From Membranipora membranacea (lineage: Eukaryota; Bryozoa; Gymnolaemata; Cheilostomatida; Membraniporidae): a stretch of 64,000 bases of DNA. The position numbers and the translations under genes were made by a program. Each line of letters begins with the position of its first letter. Positions within the stretch are counted from its first letter, which is position 1. The stretch is from positions 17,916,001 through 17,980,000 of the forward strand of contig OU612072.1 in assembly GCA_914767715.1 (NCBI GenBank). The letters run 5' to 3'. Under the pieces are notes generated by a model. It ran no database searches, had not been told where the DNA came from, and saw nothing but the letters and a program-made list of their open reading frames with translations. This document shows, piece by piece, positions 12,378 through 24,600 of this stretch.

Positions 12378-13566
12378 ACAAGTCCAGCATGGAGTGTACT
12401 ACTTGTTTTATTAATGCAAGTAGTAAGGAAGTAAATTAATAATAATGTTTTGATTGTTGTTGTTTTTGATACAACAACATCACTTAATATATTCTATTCC
12501 TAATTGTAGTTAGTCAACTCAGGGTTAACTCTAAGCCTTTGTTGTTATGTTATATTGTGACTACCTTTTTATGTTTCTTTATTGATCTTCATTGAAGTGG
12601 CAGATGTTGCTGTTCATTTTCATACATTGCTTGCCTGCACCAAGGAGTGAATCCCTGCATTAGTACAGTACATGCCTGTATTTTGCCAATATCCAAGACC
12701 AATATCATTTGTTGCCAAAATGCAGGCATTAAAGTTGCAGGGCCATATGCTTGTAAGCTCAAAACCAATACCATGACCATATGTTATGTTAGAACATGTT
12801 TTTGCCCCCTGTGGTTGCAGAGTGTTATTGTGACTTTTTCAATAGCAGTTCCCCATCACAGAGAAAACAAACTTGTTCTAATGTTATGTGTGGATATGAA
12901 TGTTATTCATAATATTCATACTGCTTATTAGCAAAGTCTGCTAAGCTATTTGGCTTGTGATGGAGTTGTTTTGAGGTTTAAAATAAACTGCCCAAAATTA
13001 TGTGTTCAGAAACATAAAATCCCAATGTTACCATAAGGAAGAACCCAACTGCTTACTGAGTAATGCAGATGTTCAGAGATAACAAATAACTAAATAGATG
13101 ACAAAAAATAAATTGGGAGGGTAAAACATGCCATATGATTATCAATGATAATTAACTGTCAGGTTATCACTGCAGCGAGCTTCAGTCAAGGAATATCACA
13201 GCTAGCACCTTGTATTTTTGTTGTCAAATTCGATCCCGATTGGTTTAAAAAGAAAGATTTTGTTTGACAGGTGTACAGCCTTGTAGATGATGACTATTCA
13301 AATTAAGAAGCTGCATGATTTTTATTCTTATTACTTAATTTGGCAATCTAAATCATGTTGAGGAAAATATTTTGCATTTAGCGTCAAAACAGAAAAAAAT
13401 GGTCTGAAATCTTTTACCTGTTGCCTCAACTGAACTGCGTAGAGCTCAGTTTAAGCAATAGGTCCTCTGTCTTGTGTTTTGATGAGTCTAATATCTATGT
13501 TTTTGCAGCTGCTCCCTGTCTACTCAGCCTAGAAGAGACAGTGCACTGAATGTGATTCTTGTTGAA
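12378..13566. other. Gene-free spacer before COA6
   Basis: Holds an imperfect foldback near 12650-12750 (GCCTGTATTTTGCCAA against TTGCCAAAATGCAGGC, with outer CCTGCA / TGCAGG) and the upstream part of COA6. A possible acceptor at about 13509 suggests a 5' UTR exon directly upstream of the COA6 start. No coding exon recognised. Confidence 0.45.
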
Positions 13567-16105
13567 ATGTCAGGAGTTGTCCCAGATCAAGCACCCAACA
13601 AAGCAGAGCGTGCGGTAAGAGCTTATCATAACATGTTACCAAACTTTCCCGTCCCTTAGTTTGGTGATATGGGTATTCATAACCCACCTGAGTAAAGGAA
13701 ATGATTTAAACTTGACAGTGGAGGAAAGTAATGAGAAAGCTAAGATCATTAAATTGTCATTGTCTAGTTTGGGTGTGGGTATCAACACATTTTTAATAGT
13801 GACGTATACGATGACTACTCTCTTATATAAACTCACCATTAAACATAAATGGGTTCGTGAAAATGACTTTTGAAATATCAGCCTGTTGTGAAAGCTGCTT
13901 GCGTAATTGATCATCATGCTAGTGTTATACCCTGCTTGGCATTGCTTATCATTTTATCCTTTAACACGGATAGATTCGGGGCAATTTTGCATGATATACT
14001 AAATGTTCACAATGGGCCAGTATCAATTCTATGCCAAAGTGAAGCAATGTATAAAGTGAGATGCAAGTTGTTGTGTGCTCCTGATACACTTTCTCTTAGT
14101 AGCTAAGTTATCACTAGCCTCAAATACATTACATTACATGAAACAATTCAACAATACTCATCAGGCAATCGTATTATTACCACGACTGGCCTTGTGTATG
14201 ACCATTCAGTGCATTCAGGAGTTGTGTTCTCCTCGAACTATGTTTATTTGGTGGGACAACTCCAAAGTATGACACTTACCGAGCAGGGACAGACCAGGGA
14301 GTTTAGGTCCCAAACTCCCTGGACAGACTGACCAGAGACAAACAAAATGTCACTACTAGGTGACAATCTGGGAGCTTTGGACATTCAAATAGATCATTAC
14401 AGACTCGACGAATAAAGTGTTGCCCAATGATGTTAGGTGGTATGTGTTTTTATTTGCAGAATATTTTTATCTTATGCTTTATGTATTATGTGTTTTATAA
14501 ATATAGTATTTAGAGTTTGTGTGTATTGTGTTTTGTGCTTGATAGGTATGTTGGAGTGCTAAGGATAGATACTGGGATTGTTTAGATAATTCTGGTGCTG
14601 GTGCTGTCGATCTATCTATCTGTAAAGAATTGAGGAAAACGTTTGAAGCCGGCTGCTCCAATACCTGGGTATGTGCTGTGTGCTCGTACATATACTCTGT
14701 GTATTATATATGTAAGCAGACATAACCTAAAAAGTCCAGTTCTGTATGGGCAGTAGTCAGTTTTATAAAAGAAACATAGTAGAGGTTGTGTTGGGGCAGT
14801 CGATGTTATGTGCTAAGACAGACATGCAGCCCCTACAGCACAAACTCACTTACTTCACTTAGGTTGCAGGATTCCTTCTGGAATATTGCGCCAGTATATT
14901 CATCTCCTGCTCCCTCCATCTCGACCTATATTTTGCCATCTCTGCAGCTTCACTCCAGGATTTGATGCAAAAAGTCTGCAACTGATCAAGAGTAGCATCC
15001 TCCAGGTCTTGTTTGGTCTCCCACGTCTCCTTTTGCCTTCAGGTGCCCAACCCAAACTAGTGTGTGGGATTGAGCCCTGCCTTCTCAGAGTTTGCCCCAG
15101 GTAACGCCTTCTTCGTACTCCAATCATCTGATTCACTGGGTGCTGCCGACTCATTCCGTACACTTCTGCATTTGATGTCTTTGTCCACCAGTACAGCTTT
15201 AAATTCCGACGACAGCAGTCAAGGTTGAAGACTTCGAGTTTGCGTAGGTCATCCTTTGTCATTGTCCAAGTTTCACATCCGTACAATAAGACTGACAGCA
15301 CAAGCGACAATGCTATGTGCCTTGAGTGCTGTAAGACATGTCCCATACAGCACCTGCCACATGTCTTACAACGCTTGTTGCCAGCGTCAGTTTCAAGTGC
15401 CCATTCAGAACAGGATAAACTTTTGTAATGGAAAATCTGGATTGGTGCGGTGACACCCCTCAAACTGATCGTACCTACTTATTAGCATAAAATTTACAGT
15501 TACTGAGTTTATAGTTTTTTGGGCAAATATAACTCTTTGACCGATCTCACTGACCAAAAACTGCATTGTCCTAGTGATGTATTGTTAGCCTTGTTCACGC
15601 GGCCAAGGGTTTTGATTTTTTTGGTTGGCTCAAAAAAACCAAAACCGGTGACCGCGTGATCAAGGCTAATGTATTGTGTTCCTTGTGTTATGTATTGCTA
15701 TTTTATGCTCTTTCTTGAAGGGTTACAAGACTTGTGTGTTGTTTCCAGGGTCAAGCATACCCCAGGTTTTTGTGAACAAATCTTTAACAACTGCCCTAAA
15801 ACAAGCGTAGTCTTGCCATGTCAACAATTATAAATCAACTATTTAGAGCACACATACTAAATGATCTGGTGACTCAGTTTGAGATCAGACCAAGCTCATG
15901 TTTGAGATGGTGAGCGGCTAGATAAATTATGTGTTTGGTGTTCTTTTCCAATGGTGCATGCCCTGACTTCAAGATTTCGGTGATATCTTATTTCTTTACT
16001 TCTCAGGTAAAACATTTTGATAGACGATTTGGATATACACGCTTCAAAAAGTCACAGCCATCCTACATACTGACTGAGAGCTCTGAAAAAACATCCACTA
16101 ACTAA
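13567..16105 (+). CDS. COA6: Cytochrome c oxidase assembly factor 6
   Basis: Small twin-cysteine protein of the mitochondrial intermembrane space; the family acts in copper delivery to COX2 (CuA site) with SCO1/SCO2. Three exons, 13567-13614, 14546-14668 and 16007-16105, all in phase 0, 89 residues. The COX6B/COA6 signature is complete: CWSAKDRYWDC is CX9C and CKELRKTFEAGC is CX10C, followed by NTWVKHFDRRFGYTRFKK, the family's basic/aromatic helix end. The first exon codes for only 16 residues; an open frame continues upstream to an acceptor at about 13509, so a longer N-terminus is possible, but the chosen ATG matches the usual short form. Intron 2 carries a LINE fragment and a TAG-CTA foldback. 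ATRIP starts about 280 bases downstream on the same strand. Confidence 0.92.
14881..15463 (-). pseudogene. LINE reverse transcriptase C-terminal fragment
   Basis: The reverse-strand frame contains LSVLLYGCETWTMTKDDLRK and LEVFNLDCCRRNLKLYWW, the stereotyped C-terminal segment of many non-LTR retrotransposon polymerases (YG-ETW followed by an R/K-rich region), then a GKRRRGRPNKTW tail. Truncated at both ends, inside COA6 intron 2. Different lineage from the copy at 11706-12377. Confidence 0.8.
15586..15668. mobile_element. TAG-CTA foldback element, copy 2 (83 bp) with exact 9-bp TSD
   Basis: Starts TAGCCTTGTTCACGCGG and ends CCGCGTGATCAAGGCTA. Inner arms GGTTTTGATTTTTTTGG / CCAAAACCGG continue the hairpin almost to the centre. 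Flanks are ATGTATTGT at 15577-15585 and ATGTATTGT at 15669-15677. In COA6 intron 2. Confidence 0.9.
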
Positions 16106-16384
16106 TCTTATACCCTGCACACTATTCACAGAGGACGACAAGCTGCCTTCTCGATAGAGCAATCAACTTATTAGTGCATAGTTTGTGGCTACTGGTGGCT
16201 AGGACAATTATAGCTGATCCATCTATATAATACACTCATAGATACAGTGACGTCCTTCAAATAATCTGTACTAATGTGAATCTGTGTGTAATTAAGTCTC
16301 ACTCTGAGTGCCGAATTTAGTGCTTTATATCTGCAAAGTGTGCGATTGTGAATTTTGTGTGTTACTTTTGGACAAGCCAGCGTG

Positions 16385-17596
16385 ATGCAGCCTTATAAGA
16401 AGGCTAAGTTAGATAATGGAGCGTCCACCTCGGCGACAGCAGACATGTCCGCCTCTGACCCATTCGATGCCGAAGATGACTGGGATAATGACGATGAGAT
16501 ATTAGCCTTAGTGGAGAGCGAGGTCCCCACCTACTCACAGATGAGTCAGGCTATACGCGCCCCCGCAGTCGGTAAGCCTGGCTCCACTCCCTCTGTGTCA
16601 ACAACTCAGAATCACGGTGTTGGTAAGAGAACAGGATTCATGTTTAAGAAGCCATCAGCTATGACAAGTAAACCAGCCAGCTACATAAACTCTAATCACT
16701 CGGTACTGGAGAGGGAGGTGAGTAAACCTCCTCACAGTCAGTGGGAGATCGGACAGGGAGCTGTGTCACAAACTAACAGTAGTCAGTCAGGTGTGAGACA
16801 CTCTAATAGTAGCCTGTCAGGTGTGGGACACTGTATCAGTAGTCAGTCAGGTGTGGGACACTCTAATGGTAGCCAGTCAGGTGTGGGACACTCTAACGAT
16901 GTGACTCTGCTAAAGAAGCAGGTATCGGACCTGGTGAGAAAGCAGCATGCCCATGAGGGTGAGATTAAGTGGCTCCGATCTACACTGCAGGACAAGGATA
17001 AACAGACAGCTAAGATTAGATCTAACATGAGCGAGGAGAGCGCTAAACTAAAACTACAGAACTCAGAGAAGGAGCGAGGGTTCTCGCGTGAGATAGAGAA
17101 TCTAAGATCTGAGCTTCAGTTTAAGGAATCTGAGGTTATGAATGTAACTCAAGAGTTAGATAAACTAAAGAGACAGCAGGCTGCTTGTAAGCCTGCTCCG
17201 ATAGCCCTAGGTGCTGACGGCTTCCCAAACAGCTCTGATGTGTTGGGGACAAGTCCTAAAAAGTCTCGTAATGTGATTACTACTAAGTCTTCAGTTAAAG
17301 TACCAAGTCCAAAAACTGAGAAAATGGACATTGATTCTACAGCTTCAAGTTCTTCTGAAACGTCACAAGATAGTTCGAAGTGTGATCTTAAACCTGCACC
17401 AGAATACCGTCTCAAACCTAGAACTCTGACTATGTCTAAGTTTAAGCAAAAACTGTTAGTGACAAACATGCTGAGATGTAGCCTTAGTTCCGTGCAGGAT
17501 AAGATTGAGACGACACCAGACGTGACAGACAAGGATAAATGTCTCGAGATTTTATCTCAGAGTTTAGCCTGTGCCAAAGACTTATGTCATATTTAG
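16385..17596 (+). CDS. ATRIP: ATR-interacting protein-like, truncated after the coiled coil
   Basis: ATRIP recruits the checkpoint kinase ATR to RPA-coated single-stranded DNA. One uninterrupted exon, ATG at 16385, 403 residues. Seen: an N-terminal basic patch (PYKKAKL), then DPFDAEDDWDNDDEILALVE, the acidic motif that in known ATRIP binds the RPA70 N-domain. A Ser/Gly/His repeat region follows, then a coiled coil from about residue 175 to 265 with GEIKWLRSTLQDKDKQ and LRSELQFKESEVMNVTQELD, which line up closely with the vertebrate coiled coil. The large C-terminal helical-repeat, ATR-binding half (vertebrate proteins are near 790 residues) is absent: a TAG ends the frame at 17596 and no further ATRIP-like exon is seen before SETD3. 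It could be a real short form, have a missed 3' splice structure, or be a partial duplicate. Confidence 0.8.
   Translation: MQPYKKAKLDNGASTSATADMSASDPFDAEDDWDNDDEILALVESEVPTYSQMSQAIRAPAVGKPGSTPSVSTTQNHGVGKRTGFMFKKPSAMTSKPASYINSNHSVLEREVSKPPHSQWEIGQGAVSQTNSSQSGVRHSNSSLSGVGHCISSQSGVGHSNGSQSGVGHSNDVTLLKKQVSDLVRKQHAHEGEIKWLRSTLQDKDKQTAKIRSNMSEESAKLKLQNSEKERGFSREIENLRSELQFKESEVMNVTQELDKLKRQQAACKPAPIALGADGFPNSSDVLGTSPKKSRNVITTKSSVKVPSPKTEKMDIDSTASSSSETSQDSSKCDLKPAPEYRLKPRTLTMSKFKQKLLVTNMLRCSLSSVQDKIETTPDVTDKDKCLEILSQSLACAKDLCHI
16775..16894 (+). repeat. Four 30-bp in-frame repeats in ATRIP
   Basis: Four tandem 10-residue units of the form N-S-S-Q-S-G-V-G-H-S, exact length 30 bases each with a few substitutions, placed just before the coiled coil. 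Confidence 0.9.
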
Positions 17597-17942
17597 TGGT
17601 TTTCAGTGTTTGTATTCATTTCGTTTTATAATATTTTATGTTCAGCTTTTTTGTTAGGATTTTAATCCTCCAAATCTAGTATTGCATTTCTGGTGGTCGC
17701 ATATTCACCTCACATTCTATACAGCTCTATCATCTTCTATTCATGCAGTGACATCAAGAAAACGAAAGCTATTGTTATATAGCTGTATGACTAAAAAATA
17801 TATAGAATACAGCTCTACAAAAATTGGATATGGTTTGCTTTAGGCTGGTAGTTATGTCAATGGTTCCTTGTTTTCTACCGATTATTATCAGCACAAAATG
17901 TTCATGTGATACACAGCTCTCAAAAAGAAGTTAAAAAGAATA

Positions 17943-17973
<31 letters not shown>

Positions 17974-18613
17974 CACTCCATCAATCCTATTCGCCTAGCC
18001 TGTGGCAATGGACATAAAGGATAGATGATTTCGTTCGTGGCATACAAGTGTGTGTGGATGTTTCGTAAATGATCTCAGTGGCAGTGTCAGGTTATTTGTC
18101 CTCACTAGAGCTGGTGATCAGCTATCAGGGTATTTAGAAGAAAAATCTGTTCTTAATGACATCAAGAAAGTTAAAAAATAAGATAAATATTAACTAAACA
18201 GTAAGCCTGTCGCAGAGACCGAGAGTAATCAGGATTGATCAATTATAATTTTTTTCGATAGCCAACCAGTGGTATGTACAAGTATGGTTAGTCAGCTACA
18301 TTTGTGGTTTATGGGGGGTTCGGGATCAAAGTATACCTTCACTTCCTCACATATCCTCACAAATTAATGTTAGATTTTGAAAATGTCAACTATATCAGTA
18401 TCCCATACATAATATACTGCTGAGTGCTGCCACCCCCTAATCCTATGCTGCCATAAATAATATAAAACTGCAAAGATTACTTGTAAACTCTCTAAGAAGT
18501 TGTCTTCTTAAACAAGGTGTGAGTTTTGTAGAGGATCTAGTTTTACCTATTTTTAAGGAAAGAAGTACACAAATATTGATGACATACTGCACATTAACAT
18601 TTAACTTCCAAAA
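17597..18613. other. ATRIP-SETD3 spacer with CATA microsatellite
   Basis: Contains an uninterrupted (CATA)n tract at about 17945-17973 and the SETD3 upstream region. No ATRIP C-terminal exon was found here on reading all plus-strand frames. Confidence 0.5.
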
Positions 18614-21600
18614 ATGGGCAAGAAGAAAGTTTCTGGACTGTCTCATATGAATGCCAAGAAAATGGCTGAGAGATCATCAAAACATGATGAACTGGCTGCT
18701 CTTAATGACCGTTTGTTGGCAGGTGAGTGTAGTTTTAACATTGCTGTAAAAACTTGCTGGTGAAAATGAGATTTTCTTATCTTGATTTCCAATGGAGTTT
18801 ACTTTAGTTAGTAGGTTAGGTAGGAGTAGAAGATGAGGCTATTATTAGTAAAGAAGGTCATAATAATAATGATCATAGGGTGATTTCATGCATAGATAGT
18901 AGGACTACTAATGTTAAGATACATGGTTGTCCTTTGGATGATTGATTTTAACAATGAACTAAAGGTTTAGTTCATTGATTTTAAGACACTCATTTTTCAT
19001 TGGTCTCAGACAGGTCAGGTTAGAACAACAAGTGAGAAGAAATAATGGAACAAAACAAAAAATAGCCTTGAAGAGTTCATTGTTAGGAGGTGCTTCTCTC
19101 TTTAAGCTATAGTCAGAAGGGCCTATAATAGTAATGATAGCAGTGTGTCTCAAGTGGTTAGAGCGATAGGACTCGTGATAGCAAGGTGCCAGGTTTGATC
19201 CTCATCGATGTGACTGAGTAACTTACCTGACATGTCTGACGTAGACTATTAACCCTGGCTGACTCAGAAACATAAATCAATGTCCCTGTTGTCAGTTCTA
19301 TTGCCTAGTCTTTAAAAAAGTTGAAATTGGCGACTACCCTGAAAAGAAACATTGCGTCAGGCTATAATAAGTAAGTCCTTATATGATAACTTCTTCACTC
19401 AGCTAGCACCTGCCTTCCATTCTCATATCTGACTTATTGTTTACAGCCTCAGCTCTGACACCCTCAGCCAAGGAGTTAGAGTCAAGTTGTAGACAGATAG
19501 ATGAACTTGTACAGCAGATAAGGATTCTACAGTCCAGTAATGTGACAGCCTCAGGTGAGTAGCAACATCTTACATGACATCCTCATGCTAGTTCTCTTAG
19601 TTTACACAATGTTTGATTTTAATTGATTGGGCTTAATAATTAATTCTGACCACAAGATACTCTTGTAACATAGACTATCTATGTAGCATAGCCACAGTGG
19701 TGTTGCTATGCATCAAATACCAAAACCTCCGAAATATCAGGTGATGTCATGAGTTTGTCATATTTTGGAGAATTAATTCGACACCTGCATGTCTTAGCGG
19801 ATTTATATATGAAATTCTATGTAGGGCGTAGGCTCTTTATATATTAGCGAGGGTTATTATATGACAATTTCACTTCCGATACTGCCATTGGATGTCAAAA
19901 TTGTAATTATTATAATTGTAGATGCACCTTCTCGGGAGAGCCGCTTTGACAAGTTCACAAGTTGGTGCTCTGAACATAATGTAGCCTGTGATAAGATAGA
20001 GTTAGCCTCATTTGATGGGCTAGGGGTGGGCCTGAGAGCCACCCAAAAAGTTCAGGTAGGCTAATTATATTGATCATGTACAAGTAACTTCGTTTTAAGT
20101 TGCAGCATTATTTGGTGCCCTGCTAAGTTTTCTGAATGTTACGTTATGTGATTAATTACAAGCATGTCCCATCCAGATGGGGGGAGGGGGGTTCAATTAG
20201 CTTAGCAGTCACTTAGAACTGAGGTAAATCAAAGTCCATCGATGTATTTAGTTGATTTATCTGGATACTTGTATAAGTAACTGTTTTTTTACTTCTCTTC
20301 ACATCTTCAACATGTTGCCCCATTAAAGAAACCTGCAATACTGCCTCATTGCATGTTTAGTGCATTATCTCATAGCAGTTTAATGATTGCAGAGTTACTG
20401 ACATAACTTATAATTGCCTGTGCATGCACAGCATCACACTATTTATTAACCATAGACATTTACAACCATTGTTCTTATAATTTGTCACACTGGTGACACG
20501 ATCCTGTATATGATAAAATATACCATATTATATTTTCAGCATCATGAGATGTTTTTATGTATACCTCGATCTATGATGATGACTGCTGACACACAATCTC
20601 CTGCGATAGGTCAGTCACATATACTAGTACTATATACACATTGGTCAGTCTCAGTATATATTGAACACATTTAGAGGAATCTCAAACCTCTAGTAGCATT
20701 CAGAAATCTCCAAATCATTGACGCTGAAGGTTTTTCCCCACGCTTGTTTTATTAATGCTAGTAGAGACAAAAGGTGGGAGGGGAGTTCTTCCAATTAGGT
20801 ATAGTCACTCATGTATAAGATACAGTCATTGCTGCTGTGCTCATTATAATCACAGTGTAAGGATAATCCTTACACTGTGATTATAAGCCTTGCTTAGTTA
20901 ATTCCAGTCACTGCTGTCATTGAGTGTTTTGAGTATTAATAAGGTGATGCGGAGCTTCCCTATTGGCCATAAGACATCATATTATCTTTAGCCTGGGAGC
21001 TTCCATATGAGTCATTGAATATTTTGAATAATGACTAAGCTCACCAAGTGAGCCTTCCCACAAAATAAGAATAAAGTTGAGCTAGTCATTGAGAGTTATG
21101 TTAAAAGTCAATGAAAAAATTATTTCTAGATGAGAGACCTTAAAAATTAAAACCTTAAAAAGATTGCCTAGGTTGGGTGTAGCAGGCTTTATGTCACCCT
21201 ATATACCTGCAGGAGACCTGCAGGAGGCCTGCAGGGGTCTGTTGTGGATGATGCTAGGGTTATATCTATTAAACCAACTCCAGTTAATTTTAAATGAAGC
21301 AATGCCTCCTCTATGAAGTCACAGTTGTTCAACCAATAAGTTTGGGTGTCACTATTTGCCTAAACTAAGGAATTTAATTAAGCAATATATTGAAGAGAGT
21401 CCACGGCATACATTTCATTCGCTGTTCTCCATTTTGTACCGATCCTCACCCTATAGCCAATTGGGTATGCTTGCAGGTAACAGGTCAGAGTGTCATCAAC
21501 ATTCACTATTTATCTACAGCTCTACTCTTATTTTTGTAACAGGTAATCTACTGAGAAATGATCCGATCGCTTCTCGGATGCCGAATATCTCACTAGCCCT

Positions 21601-24600
21601 GTACTTATTATCTCAGAAGTTCAGTAAATCTTCAACATGGAGATCTTATATAGGTAAGTACACATTTAATATCTGTGACCGCGGCTTCCTGTGTACTGTT
21701 TGTCTGTTTGTTATGTTACACAGTTTCTAAAACCAGTGTAGACATTATCAACTATTTGTGAGGCGTGTCTGTCAACTGATGGACTTATGCTTCAACCAAA
21801 AGCACCATGAAAATAGCTATTAAGTCACTAAAATAGAATGAGAAGAAAGCCGTCTTAGATACTTCAACACTTAATGTGTCACCATCATGTAATAACCTCA
21901 GATAATCTACATCTAGAAATTGTAAACTAACACAGCTTTACCAAATTAGGGAAACAAATTATTAACACCCCAGATGGGCTTCCAATATGCTGTCTACCTT
22001 CTTAAGCCTCTTTAATTTCTCAGTCTTCAGACTTTTAGAACCCTAAGGAGGGTGGCCAGTCTCCCACACTCCCTTCCTCGCTGAGCACACTACTTTCTAA
22101 CTAACTTCTGTGAATATATCGGAGTTGTCCACTCATTGAACTAAAGTATGAAATAGATGAGAACTCCAAATATGAGTGTTGTAGGATAATGGTTAGTGGT
22201 TAGATAATACTGTTTCTACATTGTTTTATCCGTAGATGTATTACCGGATAGGTACAGCACACCTCTATACTTTACACCAGACGAGATAGCTTTACTCAGG
22301 GGCTCGTGTACTTATGAGTCTAGCGTCGGTATGCAGAGGAATATAGCCAGACAGTATGCCTATTTCTGGTCTCTGTTCATCAATCAGGCAGACAAATATC
22401 CTAACATGGCTAAACACTTTACTTACGATCATTACAGGTAAGTGTAGCCATCTATATATCATAACCTTGTAAAGATTAGACTGATATATATATATATCAG
22501 AACTACGATCTACCTAATATATCCTAGAGGAGTAAAGTAATGCAAGAGATAAAGTTCGCTATGTTGCGTTTGGCTATTTGCTGCCTGTAAGGGAGTGGCC
22601 GTGGTGCAATGGGTAGGGCATGGGTCTCTCAATTGAGAGGTCCTGTGTCCGATTGCCCGCAGATCACCTTGGTCCCAGGAAGGGCATCTGACCTCGAATA
22701 CAGTCCATAGACCCGTTCTGAAACAAAAAACCAAGCAACATCAAGGGTTTCTCACACGTTATCGCAGGGTATAGAGACCATAAATGGACGTGAGTTTCTT
22801 TTGCTTCATGTACTCATTTCGTTATAAATACTCAAACTGTAGCTAGTGAAAACTTTTGGTAGCTAACACTAAGTCATCCATAACTAGCTTCTCTCTAGCT
22901 AACATTTACCTCTCCAGGATATCCATCTGCTTTTTTGTTGCCCAGGACTTTCAAAGAGAATAAAATATAATTTTTAAGACAGTCATCTTATTTAGTTGTG
23001 GATTGCCTGTCTATCAAGCAGGCAGAAAATAGTCCGAAACTATTTCAAATATTTGGCTAGAAAGTTGTACCTCAATGTGACACAAGTCTAGCGTAGCTTA
23101 GTCTTATCATATTACTCAATTTTACACAGAACATCCTTTATACATTAATACGGCATACCCATGTTCTATTTAGGTGGGCTGTATCCACGGTGATGACACG
23201 ACAGAATATAATACCTGCTGTAAGATCTCAGACTACAGGTGAAGGTCAGAGTACACAGGCAGTAGGAGGGGTGTTAGCTCTTATACCTCTATGGGATATG
23301 TGTAATCATAAACAAGGGGAGGTAAGTCGCTGATGATCCACCCATCCAACCTGCTGCGACTTTCTGACCAGCACCTCCAAACTTAGATAGATATTTTATT
23401 TTGGTAACTTTGGTAAATTTCACAGAACTGTGGAAATAAGGCCCTGTCATATAATACTGTTTAGAATCTTTACACTCTGTGGCACAAAACTCTTCAAAAA
23501 TCTGGTGGTTCCTGTCCTTGCTTTATTACGTGGGCTAAGGTGGGATATGCTTGAAAGGCTGTCGTTTTTGAGGTAGACCTGTTCAGCCAGGAACAACGCG
23601 ACAAACTTGGTCACAGAATGTGGACTAAACAGACAACAGGTTAACCCCCATACCCCTAAACAGACAATTGATTACAACTGTCACAGAAGTTTAAGTTTCT
23701 ATTTGACCACCTAAAAAATCTGAGAAACGCTGACGCTGTGCCAAAATAGAACTGTTTTCACCATGAGTGTGAAAATCTGCCGCACCGTAGCTGCCCTAAT
23801 AACAGTGATGGTTACGTTATCATGATATATAGCTGTTCCTCCAGAACTTTCTTTGTTCTTCCTTCTTCACATGATGCCATCTAGCTTCCATTAGTGAAGT
23901 TGCACAAAATCTCTTTGTTTAATAACTGACTCCAAACCAACTGATTCATGGTTAGAAACAAGTATCTTTCTTCTTGACATGATGATAATCAGCCGTTTGA
24001 TTCTGACAGATGCTGACAGATTTTGATGATGATTTGTCTGAGTGTCATTGTTACGCCGATTCTGATTATGATGCCGGAGATCAGATCTTTATCTGCTACG
24101 GATCTCGTCCAAACTCGGACTTTCTCGTACATAACGGATTCGTCTACCCAGATAATCCTAACGATACTGTACAACTCAAACTAGGTGAGGTCAATGTAGC
24201 GTAGGAGAGTAGGTGGAGGTGGCTCAGTTTGTTAGAGCGTCGGTCCTTCATTTTTTTATTGATTGATATCCACTTTATTTTAAATGCTCAAAATAGTACA
24301 TACAGGTCGTGGGTTCGAATCTCACTGCAGTCCATCGACTACTGGGGTTCGGTTGGCCCTCAGGTGTGCTTCGGCTTGCCTACAAAGAGAGAGCAACCTG
24401 GCGCAGACATTGCAACCAATATTTCGCTTCGCTGTCGTGCGATAAGACAACTGATTTTTCAATCATCTTGAACTAAGTGAGGTATTGCTCACAATATGGT
24501 ACAACTTAATCTAGGTGAGGTATTGCTCACAATATGGTACAACTTAAACTAGGTGAGGTAATGTTCACAATATGGTACAACTTAAACTAAGTGAGGTAAT

